A DNA stretch of 64,000 bases from UBA6107 sp034430175 (GCA_034430175.1 DAOUFI010000001.1:62001-126000); one strand, 5' to 3'. Shown: positions 7,839 through 15,896, counted from the stretch's first letter. The notes: generated by a model not told the origin, from the letters alone. A program made the numbers and translations.

Positions 7839-9056
7839 TTATTTCTCGGCCGGTGGTACGAAATTGGGTACCTTGCGCGCGAATTCAGCTCCAAAGACAT
7901 GAGCTCTTTGCAGATCGGCCCATTCGGGCGCGCCTTTGAACTCAAAACTCCCGTCGAGCTGCCATTTGAGCCCTTCCGCGAAAGTCGCCAGTTGGCTTTG
8001 CCCGCCGCCCAGCCAGGCACAACTGCCAAAACCGGCTGCAAGTTTGTTGTAGACGCGTTTACGTTTGGCCAGATTGAGCACACTGGCCATTACAGGGAAT
8101 AATTCCCCTTCGTAGGTGGGAGCGCCGATGAGGACGGCTTTGTTTACCCATAGTTCGGGTAGGATATAGCTGACGTGGATCTTTTGCACATCGAGGACGG
8201 TCAGGGGCAGGCCCGCGTCCACCACACCCTGGGCGACAGCTTCCATCACCTTGCGGGTGTTGCCATACATCGAAGCGTGCAGCAGAACGACACCGTCGGG
8301 GGCAGGCTCGAAGGCATATCCCGCCCAGCGGTTGTAAAGCTCGATGATGCGCTCCGGATGGTTGCGCCAGATCAACCCGTGCGAGGGGGCGACGATTGCC
8401 ACGGGGACGTTAGCCAGTTTGTTGATGGCGTTGCGAGTTGACCTCGAGAAGGTTGCCACGATGTTGACGTAATAGCGCAACGCCTGCTTTTCATACCAGG
8501 CGATATCGACGCTTGCGTCATCGAAAATGGTACCGTAGAGAGCACCGTAGCTGCCGAAGCCGTCACACGAGAACAGAATCTTTTCTCTCATTTCGTAGGT
8601 CATCATGGTTTCGGGCCAGTGCACGAAGGGCGTGGACACAAACTTCAATTGATGTTTGCCCAGGTCCAGTACATCGCCGTCCTTGACCGTCATCACGCCG
8701 CTGGTGATGCCGTAGAAGCTTTCGAGCATCTCGGCGCATTTGGGTGAGCACACGATCTGCACCTGCGGCGCAAGCATGCGGAACAGCCGCAGCGCGCCGG
8801 AATGGTCCGGCTCCAGGTGGTTGACGATGATGTAATCGAGTTTGGATGGATCCGTGATCGAGGTGACCTTTTCCAGCAGGTCCTCGGCGGTGGCCAGACT
8901 GCTCAAGTCGATGATGGCTTTCTTTTCATCGTTGATCAGGTAGCTATTGTAGGAAACACCTTCCTCATGAACTGGCCACAAACCTTCGAAGAGCTTGATC
9001 TGGTGGTCGTTCACGCCAACCCAAAAGATGGAAGGACGGATTTCAACTGGTAACAT
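7839..9056 (-). CDS. fprA: Flavodiiron protein (FprA/class A), O2 or NO reductase
   Basis: 405-residue two-domain flavodiiron protein that reduces oxygen to water or NO to N2O in the cytoplasm of anaerobes. Residues 1-250 are the metallo-beta-lactamase-like domain with all seven di-iron ligands: H80, E82, D84, H85 in NHLEPDHSG, H146 in FVHWPETM, D165 in CDGFG, H226 in APSHG. Residues 253-400 are the flavodoxin domain, with the FMN loop ASMYGNT. No rubredoxin or flavin-reductase extension is fused, so electrons come from a separate partner. SD AGGAG stands nine bases before ATG. Followed at seven bases by the Cys-rich gene; a VOC gene lies 26 bp upstream in the same direction. Confidence 0.93.
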   Translation of the reverse strand: MLPVEIRPSIFWVGVNDHQIKLFEGLWPVHEEGVSYNSYLINDEKKAIIDLSSLATAEDLLEKVTSITDPSKLDYIIVNHLEPDHSGALRLFRMLAPQVQIVCSPKCAEMLESFYGITSGVMTVKDGDVLDLGKHQLKFVSTPFVHWPETMMTYEMREKILFSCDGFGSYGALYGTIFDDASVDIAWYEKQALRYYVNIVATFSRSTRNAINKLANVPVAIVAPSHGLIWRNHPERIIELYNRWAGYAFEPAPDGVVLLHASMYGNTRKVMEAVAQGVVDAGLPLTVLDVQKIHVSYILPELWVNKAVLIGAPTYEGELFPVMASVLNLAKRKRVYNKLAAGFGSCAWLGGGQSQLATFAEGLKWQLDGSFEFKGAPEWADLQRAHVFGAEFARKVPNFVPPAEK

Positions 9057-9082
9057 GCTTGTTCTCCTGTCTGATTGATTCC

Positions 9083-9487
9083 TTACTGTTTGGGTCCCAT
9101 GTAAACGACTTCGAATAGAAGGTTATCGGGACTCTTGAACATCACCTGGTAGTAGGTGTTGTTGCCTTCGCTGAAATCCGGCCGGTGGCGCGGTGTGTCG
9201 AAGAGGCAGGCAACCTGGTGCTGCTTGAGGTAGGTCACTGTCTCATCCACGTCAGACTGGCTGGCAACATGAACGGCGATATGGTTGGTCCCGATGCCGT
9301 CGTAATCGTTGGCAATATCCTTGAGCGGACCACCAAACCAGAGACTCGAATGATTTGGGTCGAGCACGCCGACCATTTCGGGAGAGTCAACGATCACTTT
9401 CCAACCCAGAAAAGCAAAAAGTTCGCGGTAAAAGGCTGCGTTGGCTGGATGAATATTGACCTGTAAATGACCGAGAGTTGATTTCAT
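9083..9487 (-). CDS. VOC-family (glyoxalase/dioxygenase fold) protein
   Basis: 134-residue protein of the vicinal oxygen chelate fold with two beta-alpha-beta-beta-beta modules. HLQVNI at the start and NHIAVHV in the middle place the usual first and second metal-site histidines, and LLFEVVYMG near the end supplies the Glu. AFYRELFAFLGWKV is the typical first helix. Substrate unknown. AGGAGG lies six bases before the ATG. It precedes the flavodiiron gene by 26 bp on the same strand and may share its transcript. Confidence 0.8.
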   Translation of the reverse strand: MKSTLGHLQVNIHPANAAFYRELFAFLGWKVIVDSPEMVGVLDPNHSSLWFGGPLKDIANDYDGIGTNHIAVHVASQSDVDETVTYLKQHQVACLFDTPRHRPDFSEGNNTYYQVMFKSPDNLLFEVVYMGPKQ

Positions 9488-9626
9488 GAAGCCTCCTGAG
9501 TATTCCCTATCTATCTATTTTACCCAAGTTGGTGTGATTAAGCCTGCGTTTCTACGAAGTGATTCGCAATCTGAGGGAAAAAAGCGAGTAAAATTGGTTA
9601 TCAATTTGTATTGATTGAGGGTCGCC

Positions 9627-10034
9627 ATGATTATCTGGGATGCAAAATTGAGTACGGGGAATGAACGCATCGATTCACAGCATAAAATGCTGATCGAGAA
9701 GTTAAACGAATTCGAAAAGATTATCTCCGATAACAGCAGTGGCGATATCCGCCTTGCGGCCGGCGAAGTGCTCGACTTTCTGCAATTTTATGCCACCTGG
9801 CATTTCGGTCAGGAAGAACAGCTTATGGATGAAGTAAACTGTCCGGTAGCAGAGATAAACAAGATAGCCCATGCCCGTTTTCTGGACATGTTTGGAAAGT
9901 TTTACACCCAATGGCAAACTGCCTCTATGGATAACGAGCTGGCCAGATCAACTTATCATCAGTTGAGCGATTGGGTAACCAATCACATTATGACCGTGGA
10001 TGTAGAGTTAAATTTCTGCAGCCACGCAGAGTAG
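9627..10034 (+). CDS. Bacteriohemerythrin with one substituted iron ligand
   Basis: 135-residue four-helix oxygen-binding protein. Ligands read H19, H59 and E63 (WHFGQEE), H82, H120 and D125 (NHIMTVD), but the position that should supply the first His of HxxxH is N78 (INKIAHARF). WDAKLSTGNERIDSQHKML is the standard family opening. Such proteins bind O2 for storage, delivery or sensing. The ATG at 9627 follows TGAGGG at correct spacing; a TTG at 9615 in frame is less likely. Lying 0.6 kb from the flavodiiron gene, it fits an oxygen-handling group. Loss of one His may alter or abolish oxygen binding. Confidence 0.9.
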   Translation: MIIWDAKLSTGNERIDSQHKMLIEKLNEFEKIISDNSSGDIRLAAGEVLDFLQFYATWHFGQEEQLMDEVNCPVAEINKIAHARFLDMFGKFYTQWQTASMDNELARSTYHQLSDWVTNHIMTVDVELNFCSHAE

Positions 10035-10067
10035 AAAGTCAAGCAATTACACCCCCCAAAAAAAAGA

Positions 10068-11087
10068 TTAATCAGCCCTCTGTGAACTTGCTGAGGGATT
10101 CGCGGCAAGCAATTTACTGATTGATGAAAGAGCAAGCACGGAACAATCGATCTTGCGATTAATGGGTTGCTGCCAGTTTTCAGAAAGGGGAAGGTCGAAA
10201 CCATCTCTCGAAGTAGGGCCGAAATCCCAAAGTCCTTCCGAGTCGCGCTGATTCCAGAGCCAGTCAATGAGAGGACGACAAAGAGTCCTGCCATACTCAA
10301 AGCGGGAAAACAGATTGATGGCTTCGAGCCAGCCGATGAAATGAGGGGATTTTAGCGCGGGTGGATCGGAGAGACATCCACAGTAGACGTAATAGATACC
10401 ATCAGGTTTTGTCCATATCCAATCGAGCAGTGCTTCCTCTGCTTTTAATGATAAATGGACGAAATCGGAGGAAAGCAACAGCAGAGGATATAACCCCGCC
10501 AATTTGAGGTATTTGCCGCGGGTGTTGATACCATTGAGGCGCAGGTGTGCTTCCCGTTCGGCCTGGGGAGAATATGAACCGCTCGCAAACGTCTCTGACA
10601 CGATCTCTCGCCAGGTCTGCGCAACTGGGAGGGCATGCACATCATTAGGATTGAGCAAAAGTAAGGTGGCCGCTGTGATGAAGTGTGTGTTCACCGACCA
10701 ACCCTCATGTTTTTCGGGTGGGTCGGTCCAGGTTGCTTGATCATCCATGATGAAACGGATATATGCGAGCGAGCGTTTCAGAAGCGGGTCGTTCGCGTCC
10801 ATTCCAAGCGCTAACGCACGTCGGATGGCCAATTCGGTGGTGGGGAAGCGCTGTTTGAGTGATGAATCGCGAGAGTGGAAACGTCCCCAACTACCATCGG
10901 GTAGTTGGGTCTCGCGCAGCTCGGTTACCCACCTGCTCTGGAGGGCAGCCTCTTTCGCTTCCATTGTGAGGGGATCATCCATGGAAAGGCGCAGCACATC
11001 ACGAAGGATTCGCCAGCGCGGAATTGGTTGTGTTGTTTGATCGATCAGATTGTGACCAACTAATGTGATCGTAGAAATATCAATCAT
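10068..11087 (-). CDS. Squalene-cyclase-like alpha/alpha-toroid protein, lacking the catalytic DxDD motif
   Basis: 339-residue helical protein with the prenyltransferase/terpene-cyclase repeat: LPDGSWGRFHSRDSSLKQRFPTTE near residue 65 and SEGLWDFGP near 280 match QW-like repeats. No DxDD motif of class II cyclases is present and it is half the length of squalene-hopene cyclase, so it may be a single-domain relative with a binding role. The ATG ending at 11087 was taken; an upstream in-frame start would be hydrophobic and without a ribosome site. It is divergent from the TetR gene; the operator there lies within 120 bp and could act on both. Confidence 0.6.
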   Translation of the reverse strand: MIDISTITLVGHNLIDQTTQPIPRWRILRDVLRLSMDDPLTMEAKEAALQSRWVTELRETQLPDGSWGRFHSRDSSLKQRFPTTELAIRRALALGMDANDPLLKRSLAYIRFIMDDQATWTDPPEKHEGWSVNTHFITAATLLLLNPNDVHALPVAQTWREIVSETFASGSYSPQAEREAHLRLNGINTRGKYLKLAGLYPLLLLSSDFVHLSLKAEEALLDWIWTKPDGIYYVYCGCLSDPPALKSPHFIGWLEAINLFSRFEYGRTLCRPLIDWLWNQRDSEGLWDFGPTSRDGFDLPLSENWQQPINRKIDCSVLALSSISKLLAANPSASSQRAD

Positions 11088-11132
11088 GCAATTATTATCA
11101 CCTGTTTTTAGAAAGAGCGGCAGCAAACACTC

Positions 11133-11161
11133 TTGACTTTATTGGGACGGCTTATTATAAT
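11133..11161 (+). promoter_or_regulatory. Strong sigma-70-type promoter of the tetR-SDR operon
   Basis: TTGACT (11133-11138) and TATAAT (11156-11161) are separated by exactly 17 bp, close to the consensus. The transcript would start near 11168, inside the palindromic operator that follows, and run 38 nt to the TetR ATG at 11206. Confidence 0.75.
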
Positions 11162-11166
11162 GTGAC

Positions 11167-11192
11167 TGACCAGTCATATGACTGACTGGTCA
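11167..11192 (+). promoter_or_regulatory. TetR operator (inverted repeat)
   Basis: Perfect 10-bp arms TGACCAGTCA (11167-11176) and TGACTGGTCA (11183-11192) with 6 bp between, and a nested palindrome GTCATATGAC at 11173-11182. It begins six bases after the -10 box and so covers the transcription start, the usual place for a TetR autorepressor site. Binding by the adjacent TetR protein is inferred. Confidence 0.75.
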
Positions 11193-11205
11193 TATCGGGA
11201 TAACC

Positions 11206-11832
11206 ATGCCTACCTCTACTTTTTTCAACCTTCCAGAAGAAAAACGACAGAACCTCGTTGATTTGGCTTTGGTTGAATTTGCTCATAATGATTACGAGAA
11301 AGCGTCTCTTTCAAAGATCGTTGCAAGAGCCGGGATTGCCAAGGGCAGTATTTACCAGTATTTTAAAGATAAGCAAGATATGTATTTTTACCTGATCAGC
11401 CTGGCAGCGCAAAAGAAAGGAGAATTCCTGGCTAGAATTCTGGAAGAGCGAAGTGATGCTCCAATTTTCGAGAGGCTGCATGCTTTATTTTCAGCCATGC
11501 TTAAATTTCAACAACAGTTTCCGTTGCTAGCACAACTTGGTAATCGTATCCTCAATGTTAATTCCCCGCTTTCAATGGATTTAATTGAAAAAGCCCGGAC
11601 ATCCACGCAGAGACAATTTTGCGAGCTTTTTATCCAGGGACAGGCTACCGGTGAAATTCGAATGGACGTTGATCCAATGGCCGCGGGTTTCATCATGTCC
11701 GCTGTGATTTTAGAGGCAGGCAACCAGCCAGACCTGACCCTGCAGGATTTTGAAAAGATATATACCAAATTGGTGTCGATCTTGAAGATTGGCATGCTTA
11801 GAGCCGATCAAAAAAATGGAGCGCAACAATGA
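11206..11832 (+). CDS. TetR/AcrR-family transcriptional repressor
   Basis: 208-residue regulator. Residues about 10-55 form the TetR helix-turn-helix (ALVEFAHNDYEKASLSKIVARAGIAKGSIYQYFKDKQDMYFYL); the remaining helical domain binds an unknown ligand and dimerises. The palindrome at 11167-11192, just downstream of the promoter, is its likely operator, giving autoregulation. Its stop overlaps the ATG of the next SDR gene (ATGA), so repressor and dehydrogenase are co-expressed; the ligand may be the SDR substrate. Confidence 0.9.
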   Translation: MPTSTFFNLPEEKRQNLVDLALVEFAHNDYEKASLSKIVARAGIAKGSIYQYFKDKQDMYFYLISLAAQKKGEFLARILEERSDAPIFERLHALFSAMLKFQQQFPLLAQLGNRILNVNSPLSMDLIEKARTSTQRQFCELFIQGQATGEIRMDVDPMAAGFIMSAVILEAGNQPDLTLQDFEKIYTKLVSILKIGMLRADQKNGAQQ

Positions 11833-12713
11833 TAAATTATGAATTAAAAGGGAAAACAGTGATCGTCACCGGAGCTAATTCAGGCATCGGTAAAGCGGCT
11901 GTGGTTATTTTAGCTAAAATGGGCGCGGATGTGATCATGGCGTGCCGGACGATAGAGCGCGGTCAAAAGGCACTGGCTGAAGTGATTCGCGATTCGGGAA
12001 GCGCAAACGTGGAATTGATGCAGGTTGACCTATCTTCGCAGTCCTCCATCCGAAAGTTTGCTGCTGATTTCAAAAAAACCCATAAGCGCTTGGATGTGTT
12101 GATTCATAACGCTGCCAACTTTGACAAGACCCTTACCCGGCCGGTACTCACGGAAGACGGCGTCGAGACCATCTTCGCCACCAATCACCTTGGCCCGTTC
12201 CTGCTCACCGGGCTGCTGCTGGATAAGCTCAAGGCTTCGGCACCCAGCCGGGTGATTACCGTCTCATCCAAAGGATTGCTGGTTTATCCGAATATGGGCA
12301 TGGAGTTCGATAACCTGAATGGGGAGCGCAAGTTCAGCAGCCAGCATGCCTATTTTCTTTCCAAGCAGGCGCAGGTAATGTTCACTTACGCGCTGGCAAG
12401 GCGACTCGAGGGTAGCAGTGTTTCAGTCAATTGTGTGCGCGTTACCAGCGTGGCTGTAGCCGCAGACCGGTTGACGAACCTGCCTGTTTGGATGCAAAAA
12501 CTGTACGATCTGAAGAGAAAAGTCTCCATTTCTCCAGAACGCCAGGCGGAGACTTATGTGTTTTTGGCAGCCGACCCAATGGGTCAGCAGGTCAATGGTG
12601 GGTATTGGGATGAGAACAACCGCCAGGTGCGTTCCAATAAACTCTCTTATGATCAAGAATTACAAGATAAACTATGGATGGTCAGTGAAAACATGGCCGG
12701 GATCAAATACTAG
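11829..12713 (+). CDS. Short-chain dehydrogenase/reductase, retinol-dehydrogenase-like
   Basis: 294-residue SDR. NAD(P)-binding TGANSGIG at residues 14-21, NAA motif (IHNAANF) in place of NNAG, catalytic Ser in TVSSKG and YxxxK as YFLSK. The order and the C-terminal extension resemble the retinol dehydrogenase/WW-oxidoreductase group, which acts on hydrophobic alcohols and ketones. Translationally coupled to the TetR gene by a four-base overlap, so it is induced by whatever relieves that repressor. It ends four bases inside the convergent HAD gene. Confidence 0.88.
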   Translation: MINYELKGKTVIVTGANSGIGKAAVVILAKMGADVIMACRTIERGQKALAEVIRDSGSANVELMQVDLSSQSSIRKFAADFKKTHKRLDVLIHNAANFDKTLTRPVLTEDGVETIFATNHLGPFLLTGLLLDKLKASAPSRVITVSSKGLLVYPNMGMEFDNLNGERKFSSQHAYFLSKQAQVMFTYALARRLEGSSVSVNCVRVTSVAVAADRLTNLPVWMQKLYDLKRKVSISPERQAETYVFLAADPMGQQVNGGYWDENNRQVRSNKLSYDQELQDKLWMVSENMAGIKY

Positions 12714-13420
12714 TTTATTTCAGATAATGAAAGCAGCAATCCCGGTAATTCGCCCATGTTTTTGAGCGTGTAGTAGCCGGGATGATCATCGGCAGGCGCC
12801 TCAGCCACTTCATGTGCCCAGGTGATTTCAAATGGGATGTGGACGGCGTGACCGCCCAATTCAAGCACGGGCAGAATATCGGATCTGACGGAGTTTCCCA
12901 CCATCAAGAAGTGATCAGGATCGATCGAATAACGATTAAATATCTTCCGGTAACTGGCAGTGTTCTTGTCGCTGATGATTTCGACGTATTTGAAGTATTC
13001 CATGAGTCCTGAGCGTATCAGTTTGGATTCCTGGTCGAGCAGGTCACCCTTCGTGATGAGCATGAGGGGATGGCTTTTTGCCAACAGGGGTATGGTCTCG
13101 GCCACGTGGGGGAACAGATCCACCGGCGATTCGAGAATACCCTTGCCTGATTGTACGATCTGTCCGATTTCGTTGGCGCTGATCTTTCCATTGCTCAAAT
13201 GGATGGCAGCCTCGATCATCGAGAGCGTGAAGGCCTTTACGCCGTAGCCCAGGGTGCGCATATTGCGCGTCTCGGTTTCAAACAAACGCTCTGAGATCGA
13301 TTCGCGGTCGTAATAGTTGGCGACCAGGTCGATGAATTTGGCTTCAGCGGCAGCATACATGCGCTCGTTGTGCCAGAGTGTGTCGTCGGCGTCAAAACCA
13401 ATGATGTCAAATGTGGGCAT
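12710..13420 (-). CDS. HAD-superfamily hydrolase (YjjG/PynA-like)
   Basis: 236-residue HAD phosphatase with FDADDTLW (nucleophile D10, acid D12), motif II ITKGD, and motif III VGNSVRSDILP. The helical C1 cap and length fit the group of pyrimidine 5'-nucleotidases and related small phosphatases; the substrate is not fixed by sequence. The start has no Shine-Dalgarno but a TAAAAT box seven bases before it. It converges with the SDR gene and overlaps it by four bases. Confidence 0.85.
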   Translation of the reverse strand: MPTFDIIGFDADDTLWHNERMYAAAEAKFIDLVANYYDRESISERLFETETRNMRTLGYGVKAFTLSMIEAAIHLSNGKISANEIGQIVQSGKGILESPVDLFPHVAETIPLLAKSHPLMLITKGDLLDQESKLIRSGLMEYFKYVEIISDKNTASYRKIFNRYSIDPDHFLMVGNSVRSDILPVLELGGHAVHIPFEITWAHEVAEAPADDHPGYYTLKNMGELPGLLLSLSEIN

Positions 13421-13427
13421 GGGGATT

Positions 13428-13433
13428 ATTTTA
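13428..13433 (-). promoter_or_regulatory. -10 box of a likely leaderless promoter
   Basis: TAAAAT on the minus strand, seven bases before the ATG of the HAD hydrolase gene, with no ribosome-binding sequence between. Confidence 0.4.
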
Positions 13434-13523
13434 CTCTAAGTAAAAACTTTTACTATCCGTAATGATGACAAAAGTTATTGTTTTTGAATTGATTGTGGAA
13501 ATTCATGAAATTATCGGAGAAAA

Positions 13524-14099
13524 CTAAACCGCCTCTGGTTTTGACGTAACCACCGTACCGCCACAGAAGCCGCATTCGGCGCTGACTGCGTCGATCCACT
13601 CCACCGTGTCGCTGCGCAGCGGGGCTCCACAATTGGGGCAGGCAGCCGGCAGCGTACCGCGGTTGATCACCGCACGGGCGGCAGCTTGCGGATTGAACCC
13701 GGCCGCGTTTGCCAGAGTGTTGTATTCCTGCTCCATCGCGGACAGGGAGCTTTCTGAACCGTTCCGGCGCAGATGCGCCATGAAGTTGATCTTGAATTGA
13801 TTGGCTCGATCCCACATGCCCTGGCTGGCGAATAGCTTCAGAGCCTGGGATGCCTGGATAAGAGCCTGTTCTTCAACCCCCGCGTTCAGCCAGGCATGAG
13901 CTGCCTGGGCATGCATATTGGCAGCCTGGCGTGGATGGCCTGAGGCTTGCATCTCCCCGGCAAGCCGCATGAAAAGCTCGGCGGCCTGTTGCGGCTCACC
14001 ATTGACCATCATTTGGTTAGCTTTGGTCACACCTTCAATTGCGGTGGTATTGTTAACCAACAATCCGGGAGGAATGGGCCGTCGTGGTCTGCGGAACAT
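13524..14099 (-). CDS. TPR-like helical protein with C-terminal zinc ribbon
   Basis: 191 residues. Residues about 20-120 form helix pairs resembling tetratricopeptide repeats (QAAELFMRLAGEMQASGHPR, then QAANMHAQAAHAWLNAGVEE). The C-terminus has CPNCGAPLRSDTVEW and CGFCGG, a four-cysteine zinc ribbon. The N-terminus is basic (RRPRRPIPPG). Such proteins often act as scaffolds; no function is known for this one. AAAGG lies before the ATG. Single gene. Confidence 0.7.
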   Translation of the reverse strand: MFRRPRRPIPPGLLVNNTTAIEGVTKANQMMVNGEPQQAAELFMRLAGEMQASGHPRQAANMHAQAAHAWLNAGVEEQALIQASQALKLFASQGMWDRANQFKINFMAHLRRNGSESSLSAMEQEYNTLANAAGFNPQAAARAVINRGTLPAACPNCGAPLRSDTVEWIDAVSAECGFCGGTVVTSKPEAV

Positions 14100-14164
14100 G
14101 GTTCACCTTTGCGCTAATTAGTTTCTTGCTTCATTATATTGTAAATTGAAATATAAAAAGAAAC

Positions 14165-14182
14165 GCCCTTCATGTGAAGGGC
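14165..14182 (-). terminator. Rho-independent terminator after the 14205 gene
   Basis: GCCCTTCA and TGAAGGGC with a two-base loop; on the minus strand it is followed by GTTTCTTTTTATATTT. It lies 22 bp beyond the stop of the membrane-protein gene. Confidence 0.7.
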
Positions 14183-14204
14183 ATATAATAAATCAATGCT
14201 TCCG

Positions 14205-14627
14205 TTATTTTACTTTAATAGGATATTGGTATCCGGCCGCCAGAGCCATCACACCTGCCATGGAAAGAACCCCAGGAGCTAAGAAGGGATTTCGTCCACC
14301 CAGCCCTTCTCTGAGCATTTGCCAGAAGTTTGTGATCTGACGCATCTCTTCCAGATTGCCAGCCACATGGACAGCCATACCGATAATCCCACCCAATACA
14401 ATGATCCACATCCCGAGACGCATCGCCTTTAGTATGCCGTCAGTAGGTTTGACCAGCATCAGCACATCCAGGAGGATTCCCAGTGCGATCAGGAGAAAAG
14501 GCGTCCATTGCAGCGGTTCGCGCGTGTGATTCAGGAAGATCAGTTCAACCACCGAACCCGCGAAGATGAAAATGCTGAAACCCAGCAGAAAGGTTCGCAA
14601 GTTCTTGAGAATTTTCTCATTTGTCAT
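14205..14627 (-). CDS. Four-helix membrane protein, unknown function
   Basis: 140-residue protein with four clear hydrophobic segments (about residues 15-35, 45-60, 72-92, 118-136). No charged catalytic residues or known family are apparent. The ATG ending at 14627 was used; a TTG six bases upstream is in frame. It ends at a terminator and so forms its own unit. Confidence 0.65.
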   Translation of the reverse strand: MTNEKILKNLRTFLLGFSIFIFAGSVVELIFLNHTREPLQWTPFLLIALGILLDVLMLVKPTDGILKAMRLGMWIIVLGGIIGMAVHVAGNLEEMRQITNFWQMLREGLGGRNPFLAPGVLSMAGVMALAAGYQYPIKVK

Positions 14628-14729
14628 GTCCAATTTTCCATTTCATAATTAATATATAAATTACCTTATTTGTGATGATATATCAATATCATTGGAGAAT
14701 CATTGGAAAAGCATGAGGAAAAATCAAAA

Positions 14730-14752
14730 GCCCCCGTCTTTTTGACGAGGGC
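14730..14752 (-). terminator. Terminator after the RRM gene
   Basis: Hairpin of GCCCTCGTC and GACGGGGGC with a five-base loop on the minus strand, followed by TTTTGATTTTT, ten bases beyond the stop at 14763. One C-A mismatch in the stem. Confidence 0.8.
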
Positions 14753-14762
14753 TTTGCGAATT

Positions 14763-15101
14763 TCAATAACGTTTTTGTCCGCCATTGTTGCGAGGACGTC
14801 GATTTTTGTCGCCGAAAGATGAACGGCCACTGCCGTATCCCGAAGGACGCTCTTCTCGGGGTCGCGCCGGGTTGACGGCCAATGCGCGGCCGGCCACATC
14901 TTTGCCGTTGAACATTTTAATAGCTGCTTCTGCTTCTGCCTGTGAACTCATAGTGACAAACGCGAACCCTTTTGAACGATGAGTATCGCGGTCCATGATC
15001 ATATCCACAGCTGCTACCGTCCCGACCTCGGAGAACATGGTGCGTAATTGTTCTTCGTTCGTATCATACGACAAATTTCCTACATACAGCTTGACTTCCA
15101 A
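14763..15101 (-). CDS. RRM-type RNA-binding protein (cyanobacterial Rbp / cold-inducible type)
   Basis: 112-residue single RNA-recognition-motif protein. RNP2 is LYVGNL (residues 5-10) and RNP1 is KGFAFVTM (44-51); the C-terminal tail is rich in Gly, Arg and Ser, as in cold-induced bacterial Rbp proteins that bind mRNA. The start is TTG with AGAGGA upstream. A hairpin plus T-run lies in its leader at 15147-15172, so expression may be controlled by termination or RNA structure. It ends at its own terminator. Confidence 0.92.
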   Translation of the reverse strand: MEVKLYVGNLSYDTNEEQLRTMFSEVGTVAAVDMIMDRDTHRSKGFAFVTMSSQAEAEAAIKMFNGKDVAGRALAVNPARPREERPSGYGSGRSSFGDKNRRPRNNGGQKRY

Positions 15102-15146
15102 GGGATTCCTCTGCTTTCACTAAGTACAGACCGGGGAAATAAAAAG

Positions 15147-15172
15147 CCTCTATTCCATAAAGAGAATAGAGG
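15147..15172 (-). terminator. Hairpin with T-run in the leader of the RRM gene
   Basis: CCTCTATTC and GAATAGAGG arms of nine bases around an eight-base loop; read on the minus strand it is followed by CTTTTTATTT, 46 bases before the RRM start. A full terminator in this place is either a second stop for readthrough or an attenuator for the RRM gene. Confidence 0.6.
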
Positions 15173-15246
15173 TAGGTTATACCGCAGGTCTTTTTATAAG
15201 ATAGTACTAGTATATCACGCTAATTCCCTAGATTTCATATTCAACC

Positions 15247-15288
15247 ATAACGACCGCTGGAGGGAAGATTCCCTCCAGCGGTCGTTAT
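15247..15288 (-). terminator. Perfect 20-bp hairpin after the DUF3597 gene
   Basis: Two 20-base arms, fully complementary, with only GA between them, start 18 bp after the stop of the DUF3597 gene. It is GC-rich at the core (CGACCGCTGGAGGG). Long stem but only a weak T-run on the minus strand; probably a terminator or mRNA-stabilising hairpin. Confidence 0.6.
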
Positions 15289-15306
15289 ACTTTATATTGT
15301 TGGTGA

Positions 15307-15744
15307 TTATTTCAACAGGCTTGGTGGGATATTTCCACCATTTTCAGCGATCTTTTGCAACACAGTCTTGTGTAGCCAGACGTTCATTTGTGAATAGTCA
15401 CCGCCAATGAGATTTGCCGGGCAACCGAGTTCAGTGGCCAATTCCTTGCGGGCGTTCAAACTGCTGTCAAGATCGAGGAGTTTCAACAAATCAACGATCG
15501 AGACTTGCCAATTCAATTTTTCGGGATTGGTTTTTGCCATGGCTTCAAGCTTGCTAACCACATCCACAACAGGGATGGCAGCAGGCTTGGGAGCAGCAGG
15601 GGCAGGATATCCCAGCACCTTTTCGTTTGGTGCCTTTACGGTTGAGGTGGCTGAGCCGGTTACCTTGCCGATTGTTGGCGTTGCCGCGGTGGTTTGTTCT
15701 TTCTTGATTCCAAGTTTTTCGAGGATCTTTCCAAATAATCCCAT
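15307..15744 (-). CDS. DUF3597 family protein
   Basis: 145-residue protein. MGLFGKILEKLGI at the start, a Pro/Ala-rich linker (residues about 40-60), and a C-terminal block LNWQVSIVDLLKLLDLDSS then ARKELATELGCP, which is the conserved DUF3597 part. No function is known; members are small and stress-associated in some genomes. AGGGA lies before the ATG. Monocistronic with a strong hairpin after it. Confidence 0.85.
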   Translation of the reverse strand: MGLFGKILEKLGIKKEQTTAATPTIGKVTGSATSTVKAPNEKVLGYPAPAAPKPAAIPVVDVVSKLEAMAKTNPEKLNWQVSIVDLLKLLDLDSSLNARKELATELGCPANLIGGDYSQMNVWLHKTVLQKIAENGGNIPPSLLK

Positions 15745-15896
15745 AGTTCCCTATCCTTTCGATTAGAAAATTCTTCATTTACATAAACATTATACAGAAG
15801 TTTCTAATTAATCCAAACAAATTGGCTACTACAGGTGAGATTTTTAAGGTAATAGTTGGCTTGACTCAAAAATATATTACACAGGCTATTCGATTT

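Noticed and set aside
7832..8083. N-terminal extension of the Cys-rich protein by 84 residues
   Set aside because: The extension lies inside the flavodiiron gene in another frame, has no ribosome site and looks like antisense-phase composition.
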